Below are positions 12,648 to 25,598 of a DNA stretch of 64,000 nucleotides, one piece after another. The DNA is taken from the NCBI RefSeq assembly GCF_000220395.1, contig NW_004086072.1:1-64000 (forward strand), read 5' to 3'. Origin of the DNA: Ichthyophthirius multifiliis (taxonomy: Eukaryota > Ciliophora > Oligohymenophorea > Hymenostomatida). The notes beneath the pieces were generated by a model. The model did no database searches. It was given only the letters and a program-made list of their open reading frames with translations, and was not told the origin of the DNA. Every line of letters begins with the position of its first letter. Position 1 is the stretch's first letter. The position numbers were made by a program, and so were the translations under genes.

Positions 12648-14455
12648 ATTTAATTATAAGTTTTATCAGAAAATAACATATTTAAATAATAATATAAATT
12701 TTTATAATATAATTAATTTTTATATTATTTTTTAAATATATTTCTAGATTTTTTTATATAATATAAATTAATTTATATCATTTTTTTTTAATTATAGATT
12801 TTTTTAATTATTTTTTAACAATATTTTTTTGTAATATCATATTTAAATTATATTTTATGGAAAATTCTTTTGTTAAAGTTTTTAATATAATTCTATCGTA
12901 ATATTATTAAAATTATTTTAATATATCATATAAAATTCAAAAATTTAAATTAATTGTACATTATTTAAAAAATACCCATAAAAATTTTAAAATTAAATTT
13001 GTATTTTAGATAAAAATAATCATTTAAATTATTTCAATATATTTTTAAATCACAAAAATTAATTAAAATTTACAATAATATAAAGATATAATTTGAAAAT
13101 AGTATTTTTTTTATATTTTTTCATAAAATCTTAGTTTCTAAAATAAAATAAAAATATAATAAAATAATATATAAAAAATTAATATAAAATTATATTTTTT
13201 CTTTCGTTTAAAATAATTACAATACATTTTTTTATATTTTATTTTATAAGTAATAAATTATAAGATTTTTATCTATTAAAATGTTATTTTATTTATGTGA
13301 AAATAAAATATTATGTATTAATTAAAATTATTAATTTTTTATTTTAATTGATTATATTATAGAAACAAATAAATATATTATTAAAAAGTAATTAAATAAT
13401 ATTTTTTTTTTAAAAAAAAAAAAAATATTATACTTTAAAATAATTAATAAATATTTACTTATAATATTAGTTAATTTTTTCTATTTATTATGATTTTTAT
13501 ATAAAAATCAAATTTTAATTTATATTACAATTCTAAAATTTTTTATGTTTGCATTTAATATTACAAATCTAAAGTCAAATTATTGTTGGCTATTTATTAT
13601 ATTTTTTTTTTGTAATCACATTATATACATATTATTTACTTATATAGCTTTATTTATTTATTCAATAATTATTTATAAAAAAAATTCTAGGGTAAGAAAT
13701 AATTATTAATATTTTTTTTTTATGATTTAGTTTTAAAATAAATTGACAGAAACATAAAATAAAACAATATTAACAAGCAATAATATATTCTGAAATAAAT
13801 TGATATTTTATTTAAGTTTTCCTTTTCTAATTTATTAATTTTCATTTATTATTTTTAAAAATTATTACATTTTAATTTATTATTTATAAATTATATTTAA
13901 CACAATTATTGATAAAAAGAATTTGTAACAAAATTATAAAAAATAAAGACTTTCAAAATCAAAATTAAAAAATTTAAAAATTTAATATTTTTATTTATAT
14001 ATTAAATATGAAAAAAAAAAAAAAAAATATTTTTATTTCAATATTATTAAAAAAAATAAAAGATATTTAATCATTTTTAAATAAATTATATAAATTTCTA
14101 CAGTAATATAGTATTTTAAAATATAATTTTAAACATTATTTATATAAAATAATATTTTTTATAATAATTTTATCTTCTGATATTTATAATAAGTAATATA
14201 GGTATATTTAAGCATACTGTTTTTTAACTAGGAAATTATATTTTAATTATTTTTAATAATTTTATTTTAAATAAAGATTTATTAAAATATATATAAAATA
14301 ATTTTATTTCAAATATTAATTGTTTTTTATATTTTTAAATAATAAATTAATAATTTTCTTTATTTTTAGTTATGAAAAAAAATAACAAATTAAATGTATT
14401 ATTATTAGTTTAAACTTAAGAAAATATAATTAATATAAAAAATAATTAATAATAA
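12648..14455. other. 1.8-kb AT desert
   Basis: Homopolymer-rich A/T sequence on both strands. No gene, tRNA or ordered repeat seen. Confidence 0.5.
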
Positions 14456-15729
14456 TCATTTTTTAACATGTGAATAATCATTGAATGTTTTAACAAATTC
14501 ATTATTAATTCTGAAAGTTTAATGATGATTTAATCCATTAGAAGAAGATTTATAAACACATCCATCGTTCTATTTTTCTTACCATAAAGTAATTGCTTAT
14601 TAAGTTAAATAGCTTTCTCCTTAAGGTAAATGTTTTTTTAACTCCTCATCACTTAGGAATTATTATCTAATTAAATATTTAATAATGAAAATATTCTTAT
14701 TAAAAAGAAATACCTCTAAAAGTATCCATGATCTGTTATTAAATCTTCATCTCTATTTTCAGGCCCTATTGGTTAACCATTTTAATTTCTCATAACTTTT
14801 CTACCTATTGTGTTTCCAGCTTATGCATGTTCCTTTTTTCGAAATAAGATTAATTAATCTTTACATTATTTTTTGTTACTTTATGACCATACTCAACATT
14901 ATTTGTTGTTTAAAATTGTCTTTCTTTACTTTTTTCATCAAGTTTTCGTTCTTAGTATTATATTTCATGCTATATTTATTCTATCAACTATATATATTTT
15001 TTATTTAATATTTTATAAGAATTTATATTTTCTTTTATTTAATATTAATTAGTAAAAAAAACGTTTTATTTTTTTATAAATTATAATTCTATTTTTATTT
15101 ACTTGCTTTTAAATAGTTTCGATCCTCTTTCCTTACTTTGGGAATTCATCTGCTTTGTTTTTACCTTTATCAAATTAATTTTAATATTTTTTTATTAATT
15201 ATTTTAGATATTTAAAAGTATATACCTGTTCCATATTCACTATTGAATGTTTAAGGAATATGATTATATTATTTCCCTAAACATCTTTCACTTGTTATAT
15301 TTTATTATACACTTTGTGTTTTATTAGTTTCTTATAAAGGTTCATACAATGACTTAGTATTTTTAGTTGTATGAGAACATGGAATTGTTCTTCCTACACC
15401 AGTTAAATCTCTTAATACTCGTTCTTCGTACCAATTTCCTATCAAAGTACCTATTTAAAAATAAATAACATATTTTTAATATTAATATTAATAACAATAA
15501 TATATATCTTTAATTTGCTATATTTTTTTTATTAATATTTAAAATGTATTCTAATTAATAAAATGCATTTGTTTTATATTCCAAAAAATATATAATTTAA
15601 ATAATATCTTTGTTAAATTAAATTAATTTATTAATTTGTTTCCATATATAATTATTATTTTTTTATGTTACCTTGATTTTGATGTGTGTATTTATTATAA
15701 GATTCAAGAGTGGTTTAATTTAACTCCAT
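14456..15729 (-). CDS. Conserved hypothetical, candidate axonemal/ciliary protein (six exons)
   Basis: Exons: 15672-15729, 15226-15450, 15103-15164, 14865-14969, 14714-14832 and 14456-14666. Phases sum to 260 codons (259 residues). Introns are GT..AG, including one of only 32 nt. The first conserved block is GTLIGNWYEERVLRDLTGVG followed by RTIPCSH; later come NTIGRKVMRNQNGQPIG and HGYFQRQQFLSDEEL, and near the end GCVYKSSSNGLNHHQTFRI. There are no membrane segments or catalytic motifs. The GNWxEER phrase resembles short microtubule inner proteins such as CFAP107. That resemblance is from memory of the family and is only suggestive. The gene start faces the BCKDH E1-alpha start 203 bp away. 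Existence of the gene is well supported; its function is not. Confidence 0.72.
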
Positions 15730-15931
15730 TGTTATTCTATTTTAGTTTTAAAAAATATTAAATGTAATTTTTTATTAAAAGTTATTATTTTTATTTAAAA
15801 AAAATAATAAAAAATAAAAAATAAAAAAGAAAAAAAATTAACAATTCAGCTAGATTATTTTTTTAAAATATAAGTAAATATTATTCAAAATAAAAATATA
15901 TATTTAATTAGGATATTACTTTTTATAAATA
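15730..15931. promoter_or_regulatory. Short divergent intergenic region, likely bidirectional promoter
   Basis: Only 202 bp of A/T-rich DNA separate the ATG of the minus-strand hypothetical gene from the ATG of BCKDH E1-alpha, so both promoters must lie here or within it. No defined element could be named. Confidence 0.4.
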
Positions 15932-17412
15932 ATGATAAAATAATATAGCAAGCTTATAAAGCTATCTAGTTAATTTAAAAGTCAAATATCAGTAAATTTT
16001 ACTACATAAACATCTAAAAACACTTATCAAGACGATTAGACATATATTTATAAATTAAAAAACGCTGACATACCTTCTTAAATTCCATCTTGTAGAGTAA
16101 TTGATTTAGAAGGAAATTTAGTAGCTCCAGGATATGACAATATACCATATGAGATATTGAATAAAATATATGATAAAATGCTGGAAGTAATAAAAATAAA
16201 TAAATAAATAAAAAAAAAATTATAAGCTTGAAGAAATAGATATTATTTTAAACATGTCATAAAGATAAGGAAAAATATCTTTTTATATGCCTTCTTTTGG
16301 TGAATAAGCAACAACAATAGGAGTCGGAGCAGGGCTAGAAGATCATGACTTAGTTTTTCCTTAATATAGAGAATAAGGAACTCTCATATGGAGAGGATAT
16401 ATAGTTAAGGACATGCTTAATTAATGCATGGGAAACACACACGATGTAGGTAAAGGCAGACAAATGCCTATTCATTATGGTTCTAAGAAACTTAACTTTG
16501 TTACTGTTTCTTCACCATTGAGTATTTTTTTTTAATTAAAGATAATATTTTATTTAAAATTATTAGCTACTTAAGTTCCCTAGGCAAGTGGAAGTGGCTA
16601 TGCCTTTAGATTGAATAATGAAAATAGGGTTTCTGCCACATTTTTCGGAGAAGTAATATTATAAAACATATTAATTTTTATAATTTATAAAAGGGAGCTG
16701 CTTCAGAAGGTGATTTTCATGCTGCTTTAAATTTTGCAGCTACTTTACAATGCTAAACCTTATTTTTATGCAGAAATAATAAATATGCAATATCAACACA
16801 TTCAAGTTTGTTTTATATTTGTTTAATTAATTATAAAAAAAAAAATCTTAAAAAATAGGTGAATAATATAAAGGAGATGGCATAGCAGGTAAAAGTATTG
16901 GATACGGGGTTTAAACTTATCGAGTCGATGGAAACGATGCTATGGCAGTTTATCATGTAGTAAAATAAGCTAGAGAATATATAGTAAAAAATTAAAAACC
17001 TGCTTTTATTGAGTTCATGACTTATAGAGTATTTTATTAATATTTTATTTTTATTTATGTACAAAAGATTGGTGACCATAGTACTAGTGATTACTCTGTC
17101 TTATATAGAAGTGAAGAAGAAATTAATTTCTATAAATAAAATAACCCATTAACAAGATTAGGATTATATTTAAAAAAAACGGGAAAGAGACAATTTGATG
17201 AAGATAAAGATAAACTTGAGAGAGAAAATATTAGAAAATAAATTAGTTAAGCATTAAAAGAAGCGAACGAAACTAAACTTCATGGAGTAAATTCTTTGTT
17301 TGAAGACGTTTATGATAATCTTACACCTAATCTTAAAGAATAATAAAAGTAATTAATTGAACATTTAAAGGAATATGGAAAACATTATAAACTTGAAAAG
17401 TTATAATAATGA
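15932..17412 (+). CDS. BCKDHA: Branched-chain 2-oxoacid dehydrogenase E1 alpha subunit
   Basis: Exons 15932-16186, 16227-16521, 16567-16652, 16694-16805, 16859-17028 and 17068-17412 give 420 residues. The five introns are 39-53 nt. Mitochondrial-type N-terminus, then [52 protein letters not shown] and [12 protein letters not shown]. The thiamine-diphosphate motif runs from [18 protein letters not shown] to [10 protein letters not shown]. The complex decarboxylates the keto acids of Leu, Ile and Val in mitochondria with E1-beta, E2 and E3. The regulatory phosphorylation loop is present as [16 protein letters not shown]. The serine is kept, but the residue two places before it is Asp where animals have His. 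The C-terminus ([22 protein letters not shown]) matches the family to its end. Confidence 0.95.
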
Positions 17413-17807
17413 ATTTAGATTTTTTGAAAATTTTTAATCATTCATTTTTTATTTTATTGAGTAAATATTTAGAATAATATTTTTTTAAAATAAAAGTTTA
17501 CAAAATAATATATAATATATAAAAAAAAATTAATAAATTTAATATATATATATAAATATAGTATTTATTAAGAAAATGATTTTTATATATATTTTAATAA
17601 AATTTTTATAAAAATAAAAATGTATAATATTTTTCAAATGAATTTAAGAAAAGAATAATAAATACAAACAAAATAAATAATCTATATGTATTTATTTTTT
17701 TAATTCTTTCTTTTTTTATTTATTCATTTTAAAAAACTTAAAAAAATTGCAATCTATTCATAATGAAGTAAAAATAAATAAATAAAATATTAGAAAGAAA
17801 ACTTGAT
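17413..17807. other. Convergent spacer
   Basis: A/T-rich DNA between two convergent stops. Nothing recognised. Confidence 0.5.
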
Positions 17808-18116
17808 TCAATATTACATTAATTTATTTAATGTAATTGATGCGTTGCTATTTACTTTATTAGCTACTCTTTCGTAATGGGATCTTGATTAATGAGTATA
17901 TAAGCTGGTTAAAAGTCCGCCTACAAATAAAGAACTTACTGTTGTTATAATTGGAAAAGGTTTCAAATGTCTTCTAAAAATGAATTGTGTGTAAGCCCAA
18001 CCACCTAAACCTAACCAAAATCCTAATTTTTCATCATTTTTTAACGAAATGTATGCTATATTTAATTAATTCATGTCGTTATTATCGTATTAGAAATCTT
18101 CTTATTATTAAGTCAT
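17808..18116 (-). CDS. Small two-span membrane protein, hypothetical
   Basis: A single exon of 102 residues from the ATG at 18116 to TGA. After a polar N-terminus (MTQQQEDFQYDNNDMNQ) come two hydrophobic segments, LGFWLGLGGWAYTQFIF (about 38-54) and PFPIITTVSSLFVGGLLTSL (about 61-80), joined by a basic loop (RRHLK). The tail is polar (SRSHYERVANKVNS). Size and hairpin topology recall small mitochondrial inner-membrane proteins, but I recognise no family. The upstream sequence stays open in the same frame back to about 18539. It could therefore be the last exon of the unresolved gene next to it rather than an independent gene. Confidence 0.6.
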
Positions 18117-18359
18117 AAATGTATTTTTCTTTTTTTATTTTTAATATTTTTCCTTCTAATTAAAAATATATTAATTTGTATATTATTATTTTTTATTATA
18201 CTTATTTTTATATTTTTTGTAAAAAATAAATAATTACTTCGCTTTTAAATTATTAATATATAGATAAAAAGTTATTTAATTAAAAAGTTTTTTTTATAAA
18301 AACAATATTTATAAATAATTCCATTTATTATATTAAATAAATAAACTTTTTATATGTCT

Positions 18360-19013
18360 AAAATGAGTTTATATAACTTTTAATTGCTATTCATAAACAA
18401 AATATTTATTATCCCAATAATACATCTTAAATAACATACATTTATAAAGGTAGAACTACTTTTTCATTATCTAAAAATCTTATAAGATTTCTACATGAAC
18501 CAATTTAAAATTTTTAATTTCGTTTTCCTAAACTAAGACCTATTCATTAAATATCCATTATAAATGTAAAATAAAACCATGGCATCGCATCTTAGTGAGT
18601 TTTTTATCTTAATCTCGAAAAAATAAAAGGTTTTTAACCTAAAAAAAAAAAGTACAGTTTATTCAAAAATTTATATTTTTGTTCTTTCATGAAGTTATTC
18701 ACCTAAAAATTAACTTTTCCTCAATTAGAATAATCTACATATTTTTAGAGTCACACTATTTTTTTGCACAAATAAAATAGGAAATTATTATTTCTATTTC
18801 AAAAACTGTTTAAAAAGTGTAATATTACTTTTTTTTTAGACATAATATATTTCATAAGAAAGTTTTATTACACTTTGTGTATTACACATTATAATATTTA
18901 TAATAAGAAAAGCTAGTTTTAGGAAATTTTATAATAACAACTTTTTTTTCTTCTGCTTACCATTACCATAATAAAGTAACTTATTTTAAAATTTTTTCGA
19001 ATTAAAGAATCAT
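18360..19013 (-). CDS. Unresolved spliced gene, no family recognised
   Basis: Base composition and codon third positions show coding sequence on the minus strand, but only with introns. A workable model starts at the ATG at 19013 (MILQFEKILKQVTLLWQ, then AEEKKVVIIKFPKTSFSYY). It removes a 66-nt GTGTAA..AAG intron and continues FEIEIIISYFICAKKQCDSK to EEKLIFR. It then skips 18639-18702 to LKTFYFFEIKIKNSLRCDAM, skips 18540-18577, and ends VLVQENEIKNFKLVHVEILQ and beyond. No TGA follows in that frame until the end of the 17808-18116 ORF, so the two may be one gene. Alternative frames here also look superficially protein-like, including one that would need several in-frame TGAs. I treat the model as tentative. 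Confidence 0.3.
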
Positions 19014-19146
19014 TTATTGAGTATAATTTAAAATCTAAATAGAGACAGACTTTATTCATAAAATCAATTTTAGATAAGAATTTTAAGTGGAATCTGAAAA
19101 AAATAAAGATTATGGGAAAATAAGTTTAAAAAATTTACAACACATA

Positions 19147-20257
19147 TCATTTTTTTAATTTTTTAAAATTTTTTTTCTTTTTTTTTTTTTATTATTATTT
19201 TTTTTATTTATTTTGTTATATTTTGTTTATTTCATCTTATTAATGTGCTTTCTCCTCTTCTTATTTATCTATTTATTCCTAAATTGTAATTTCTTTTTAT
19301 TCTATCTCTTTATTTATTTGGGTTTCTTAGATTATTTACAATTCTTTAGTTACTTAAAAATTATTATTTATTAATGATTCATTGCTAATTTTTTCTTTAT
19401 TTATATCGTCAATTTTAATTATTTTTTTTTATTTTTTTATTTCATTATTTGTTCCAATATCTTTAAGAATATTTTAAAATTATCTTTTTCCAAAAGTAGG
19501 ACAAATAATTTAATTAATAATCTTTCTTGTTAAAACAATCTCACTCTATTAATTTCCTTTACATAACTAATGTAACACCTAAATTTCTTATTTAATTTTT
19601 TTAATATGTTTTTACAAACTTTTTTCATCAAATTTTTCTAGAATATTTTAATCATCATCATTATATTTATCTTCTTATTTATTATTTAAATTACTTATAT
19701 AAGATTAAGAATCACAATTATTAAGTTTTTTTTCAGTCACTTAACTGCTTTTATTAATTATTTCTTCTTATTTTGCTAAATCAGACCAAATTTAATCAAC
19801 TTTTAATATATTTTATTCATTTTAAAAATAGCTAATTTCTTTTATTAATTTTGATAAATTTTTTCAATTAACTTTTCCTTTTTAACTTCTTAATTTTATT
19901 CTTGACTATTGTTTTTTATTTCTTCATCAATCTATTTTTATTTTATAATTATATTATTCAAAAGTCCTTTATTTTATTTTTCTATATTCATTTTAATTAA
20001 ATCCATTTTTTCAAATATTTAACATTAAAATTAATTATTAACTCCTTACTTTTTTTATTTCATATTGTTTCTAATATTATTCAAAGAAATACTTTAAATT
20101 TCATATTCAGTTTTTGTATTTAAATTGTTCAAATTGCTATATTTATTAATTTTGTTTTACTATATATTTGTATTATTATATTTTTTAAAAATTTTTTGTT
20201 GTAAAAATTGTTTTTCAGAAATACTAATTTAATATTATAATTCTTTAAAATTATCAA

Positions 20258-20309
<52 letters not shown>

Positions 20310-20705
20310 TTCATTATTTATCGTTATTTTGTTGCCTTAATTAATTAAAATTTTTTATTATTATTATTTATGTTAATTTTTTATATAATCTTCTTCTTCT
20401 TTAAAAAAATTTACTTATTTTTTTTTAAAAATATTCTAATCCTTGTTAATTGTCAAGGATGGTGATTATGATGAATATTTTGTATTTTTATTCTGTTATA
20501 AATCAAAAGATTAAAGAAACTTTATTTTATTTTATGAATGGATTTCTTCTAAAAAAGAATATGTTTAACGATTTTTTTATTTTTAGGATGGAGTATTCTA
20601 TAATATTTAATCTAATAAGTTTGCTTTGTATTTATTTTTTTTCTTTTGCAATTATGGTCTTTCATTTCTTAAATAATTTTAAAAATTATAATTCGCATTT
20701 TCCAT
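19147..20705 (-). CDS. Coiled-coil/Asn-rich hypothetical with one 1-bp frame break
   Basis: From the ATG at 20705 (MENANYNFQNYLRNERPQLQ) the frame runs through polar, Gln/Lys-rich sequence and an Asn run of about 17 residues encoded by (AAT)n. It continues to EVKKEKLIEK at about 19865. One A is missing in the run at 19859-19864; with it restored the frame continues to a TGA at 19147, and the total becomes 520 codons, exactly divisible by three. The second half has KVDQIWSDLAKQEEII, then a conserved-looking block (FDEKSLQKHIKKIKQEIQVL, CPTFGKRQFQNIL), and ends in a Glu/Gln/Lys coiled coil and poly-Lys tail. No domain is recognised. The break is most simply an assembly error in a homopolymer; a programmed frameshift is possible but unsupported. 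Confidence 0.6.
20259..20309. repeat. (ATT)n microsatellite, about 17 units
   Basis: Lies inside the coding region of the 19147-20705 gene, where on the minus strand it encodes a polyasparagine run. Confidence 0.9.
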
Positions 20706-22775
20706 ATTTTTATTAAGTATTTTTAAAAAAATGCTATTATTTTTTAATTCGAAATTTCAATGAAATTATTATTTTGTAGCAAATTAAATTTTGAAATTTT
20801 AATTTTTTTTATATTAATATTTTGAAACAAAGTTTTTTGAAAATAAAAAAAATATAATAAATATATTAATTTCTTTAAAACAATATATACATATATTATT
20901 ATTAATTTCAAAATTATTATAATAAAATATCTATAGTTTCTGTAAATTTCTCTAATATTGATTATATAATTTTAATTTAACAATAATTCATTATATAAAA
21001 TATATAAAAAAAAACTAAATTTATTTTTATGGAATACTTTTAAAAATAGCTAGATAAAAATTCCATGAAAAATCTCAAATTTTTTAATATGTTTTTTAAT
21101 TTTATAAAGTTATTTATCTATAATAATAATTAGATAATTAATTTCTTCTAAGTAGTTAATATAATAAATATAAGAATTTTTTAATTTAAACATTGTTTAA
21201 TCATATAATCTAAAAACTAAATATTATTATTTCCTAACCTCTTTATTAAAAATAAATTTTTGCCATTCTTTTTATTTTCACATATAAAGCTATAATTTTA
21301 ATTTTTTCTTTTATAGACTTAAAATTTATTTATAAATTAATCTAAGATATAATTTTAGATATAAATATAATATTTAAAAATAAAAGAATTATATTTTTTT
21401 TTTTCCTTTTACCAAAGTATATATAAAATAAAAAACAATTATTTAATTTTAAAAATACCTTTTATTCTATTATTTATTTTTCTTTTTTTGATAGGCAGTT
21501 TAAAAAAAATTATTTATTAAAATAAGTAGTATATTATTTTATTAAATATTTAATCCTAAATATCTATATATTATAAATTTATTTTTCTATTATGCTAAAC
21601 CTTTTTGAAAATTAAAGTATTTTCAATTTTTATAATATTTAATACTTCAGCTTTTTTAAAAAAACAGATAAATTTAAAAACATAATAAATTATTAGCCTT
21701 AAGTTTTTTCTTAATAAAACTACTTTAAAAATTATAAACTTTAATTATAGTTTTTTTATTTTTTTTATTCACATTTAATTATTAGTTATAAGATTATTTA
21801 ATTTAAATTATTTATTTCATCTAATATTTTTTTATATATATGATTTATGAATAAGGAATACTTATTTAAGAATAAGATTGATTTTAATAATAAGTATAAA
21901 ATTAAACTTATTACTATAAGTTATATAAATTATTTTTATATTTAATTAATACAAAATGTATTATTTTATATATATTTAAAATCAGGGTAATTTTTATGAA
22001 ATTATAACGTTAAGACTATATCAGAATTTTAAATAGTTCATAACAACAAGTAAAGAAAATAAAAAATGAATAACAATATATATTTGAATTTGCTACTTTT
22101 ATATAAAATTTATAATTTAAAATCTAAAAATTAAAATAAAATGCATTTGCTGCGTTAGAAGTGTAAAAAGTCTTAAAAAATTCTAGAATATTAATGAAAA
22201 ATGTAAAAAGTACAACAAATTTATTTATAAAAAAAAAAAATTATTAACATTATATATTTTTATTAAAATTAATTAGTATTAAATATTTTTATTAAAATTA
22301 AATTTGTAAATAAATCCATATCTTTATTTTTTATTTTAAAATAAATAATTTATTATTTTTATTTAAATAAAATATAAATGCAAAATATTTTTATATTATT
22401 CTTAATTTTTATCTTTTTTAAATAAAAATAAATAATTTTAATATTTATATTATGTTTTTTTTTATTTAATTTAATATTTTAATAGAAATATATTAAAGTA
22501 AAATTATTATCATAAAATAAAATATTAAATATGAAAACAATTTACAAATAATTATATATAAAAAATTTAATATTTATATTAAATTTATATTATTTAAAAT
22601 AATTTATTATAAAATAGAATATTAATCATTATTTTATTCTATATAAATTTTTCATTTATATTAATTAATCTATTTATAATCTTATTATTTATAATTTATA
22701 TATTTTTAAAAAATAAATTAAACTTTTTATAGTAATATAGTAATAATATAATTTAATTTTATACATTATAAATAA

Positions 22776-22830
22776 GAGATAAAATAATATATGCAAGGGA
22801 TAAAATAATATAAGGAGGGGATAAAATAAC
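22776..22830 (+). repeat. Three short direct repeats of (G)GGATAAAATAA
   Basis: Three copies of GATAAAATAA, preceded by AGA, AGG and GGG respectively, spaced about 20 bp apart. The G content rises from one copy to the next, which is unusual in this base composition. Confidence 0.6.
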
Positions 22831-24048
22831 TTATATATTTAATTAATAGAATGTTTATTTTATTTAATTAAAAATAGCATTTTTACCCTAAAAAATTATT
22901 TCTTTTCATAAATATAATTTATTTATAGCATAAAAAATTTAAAAATCCATTTAAACAAATTATTATACTTTTTTTATTATTTTCATTTTATATTTTTTAA
23001 ATATTTATTGAAAATACTAAACGAATAATTTATTATATTAATTTATAAAATTAGTCATAACCTATTTATGAAGATAAAATTAAATTATTTAAAAAATATT
23101 TAATCATAAACAAAAATTTTAGCTATACAAATAATTTATTTTTCGTATTATCAGTTTTCAAAAGTTCTTCTAATATCCAGTTCTTCATTTACTTTAATTA
23201 CTTTTTATTAGAATATATTTCATTTATTTTTAATAATTATCAAAATTTCATCTTATTTATTTTAAAGTGTGTGAGAAATTCAAAACTAATAAAAATAGCC
23301 TTTAATATAAATATATAACAGCTCTAAAGTTTATTAAAATAGCAATATATAATTTATATTAATAAATTATATAGATCATGGATAAGTAATCAGTATTTTT
23401 TACATATATACATACATATATATCTTTATATATATTATATTTATCTTTAATTTTAATATATTTTTTTTTATATTGAATCTAAAATATTTATATCATAAAA
23501 AATTACTATAAATATTCGACTATTTTATTATTTAAATAACCATCTGATACAGCAAAAATATAATTTTACTTTATATTAAAAATAATTTATGTTTAATTCT
23601 TTTATGCTATCTTGCAAATATAAAATTTAACACTTATAAGAAAAATAATATTTAAATTATTATATAACTAATATGTTATATTTATTCAATTACTAAAAAT
23701 TCTATATGATTATATATTTAATACAATATTTAAAAAAATATAATTTTTTATCATCTTAAAATAAAAAAAAATTTATATAATAAATAATCAATAGATTTAC
23801 ATAAATATCAGATTAAGTGCAGTATTTTTTAATTTTTATTTATATATCACTTAAAATATTTAGAAAAGTAAATAAGTCTAATCTTTTAATGATTATAATT
23901 AAAAAAACATATTTATACTATTATAAATATATTTTAATTTTAATTAGGTATTATAAAAATAATATAAATGAATAGTTTTTAAATAAATTATTTTTATTAA
24001 TCATTATAAATATATAAATTTAATATAATATTTTTTTGTAATAAATTA

Positions 24049-24052
<4 letters not shown>

Positions 24053-24088
<36 letters not shown>
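24053..24088. repeat. (AT)18 microsatellite
   Basis: Uninterrupted AT dinucleotides, 36 bp, in intergenic DNA. Confidence 0.95.
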
Positions 24089-24090
<2 letters not shown>

Positions 24091-24390
24091 TAAATTAATA
24101 TAATGATCAATTTTTTTATATATTCATTTTTATTTAAAGATATATATTTATATATATATTATTATTTTTTATATATACATTAAAATCTATTTATATTCTT
24201 TAATTTTTTGTTATATATATTTATCACTAATATATTTATTAATACTTTCAGTATATAATCATATACAAAAGTATATTTATTTTTTTCTTAAATTTCTTTA
24301 AATTTTTTTTTATTATATATAATATATTTTACTAAATAATTTATTATTTTAAAATAAATCATTTTATATTATCATCTAATTATATAATTA

Positions 24391-25598
24391 ATGTAAGAAA
24401 AAAACATATACTTTGGTGTATTGATAATAGGTCCTAGTGGATCTGGCAAAACCACTCTTTGTGCTGGTTTTTAACAAATTTTTAATTAATTAGAAAGGTC
24501 ACATTTAATAATAAATTTAGATCCAGCAACTGAATATACAAAATATGATAAAGTAAAATTCTCTATAAGAAATTATTAATTTAATTAAATATATTTTTAA
24601 GGCTGATATTGATATAAAAGATTTAATATGTATAGATGATGTAATGTAGGAGTTAAATTTAGGTCCTAATGGTGCACTATTATATTGTATGCAATTTTTA
24701 GAAAATAATATTAATTGGTTAATAAATTAAATAAACTTACATAAAAATAAATATTTAATATTTGACTTTCCTGGTATTTAAATACATTTATTAAAAATAA
24801 AAATTTAAGTATATAATAATAATATTTTAATTTTAAAAAAGGATAAATAGAGTTATATATGTGTAGTGACCATGTAAAAAACATAATTTAAGTTTTGTAA
24901 AATAATCAAACTTTTGAAAGCCAATTAACAGTTTTAGAACTCTTTGATTCTTGTTTTTGTTATGATTATTCAAGTTTTATAAGTCTTTCATTGCACGCAC
25001 TTTCTTCATTAATGAATTTAGAAATGCCACATATAAATGTTATTTTTTAATTTAAAAATAAAAAAAATTTACAATAAAAATTAGATATTGAGTAAAATCG
25101 ACCTAATGAAACAAAACGGAAAGCCTCCTATGAGTTTAGAACATTATTTAGAAGCTAAAGATTTGGCAGGAATATATGCTTTTGATTGTGAAGAATATAA
25201 AAAAAGTTTAAGTAGTTTTGATAAAAAATGCTATAAGTTAAATAAAGCTATTGCTGAACTTTTTGATGAATTTGGTTTGATTAGCTTTTATCCTTTATAT
25301 ATTAATAACAAATTACTTGTTTCAAATCTTATTTATAAAATAGATAAAAGCAACGGATTTTTATTTTATCCGGGATATGTATTTTATTAAATAAAATATT
25401 TTTTGATTTATGTAATGTTTTTAAAAGAATGAGAAATATGGAGACTTAAGAAATCAAATTGCAGAAAGTGATGAAATATTTGCAACTAATTAAATAGCAT
25501 AACTAGAACTTGATCTATTTGAAGATAATGATGATTGGAAAAAAGACTTAGAAATGTGTAATTAATAAAATGAAAGCGATAATGATAATGATAATTGA
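24391..25598 (+). CDS. GPN2: GPN-loop GTPase 2
   Basis: Exons 24391-24552, 24602-24773, 24842-25038, 25085-25378 and 25428-25598 give 331 residues. All four introns are GT..AG, 46-68 nt. P-loop GPSGSGKTT near residue 14, then INLDPATE. The family-defining Gly-Pro-Asn loop lies in ELNLGPNGALLYCMQ, the DFPGQIELY box follows, and SKIDLMKQNGK is the G4 region. GPN2 rather than GPN1 or GPN3 is favoured by MPHIN just before the G4 box, by EFGLISFYPLYI, and by the IDKSNGF segment near the end of the fold. GPN proteins act in the cytoplasm in assembly and nuclear import of RNA polymerase II. The acidic Asn/Asp-rich tail (residues 275-331) is lineage-specific. Confidence 0.92.

Larger units (their letters stand above)
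20706..24390. other. 3.7-kb AT desert upstream of GPN2
   Basis: No gene found on either strand. Contents are homopolymers, an (AT)n tract and a small three-copy GGATAAAATAA repeat, listed separately. Confidence 0.5.

Noticed and set aside
16831-17079. Minus-strand 82-codon ORF
   Set aside because: Antisense shadow of BCKDH E1-alpha exon 5 and its flanking introns.
18360-18850. In-frame TGA codons read as Trp or selenocysteine in one minus-strand frame
   Set aside because: Introns of normal size give TGA-free alternatives with better codon third positions, and every sure gene here uses TGA only as stop.
18812-18885. Inverted repeat AAAGTGTAATA / TATTACACTTT as a mobile-element end
   Set aside because: Eleven-bp arms about 50 bp apart fall inside the likely spliced coding region, with no target-site duplication.
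20129-20716. Polyisoleucine minus ORF and a plus-strand ORF starting MSRMVIMMN
   Set aside because: Both are other-frame or opposite-strand shadows of the 19147-20705 coding region and its (AAT)n repeat.
24053-24088. TA tracts as transposon or recombination sites
   Set aside because: Pure microsatellites are common in this composition, with no target duplications or terminal repeats beside them.
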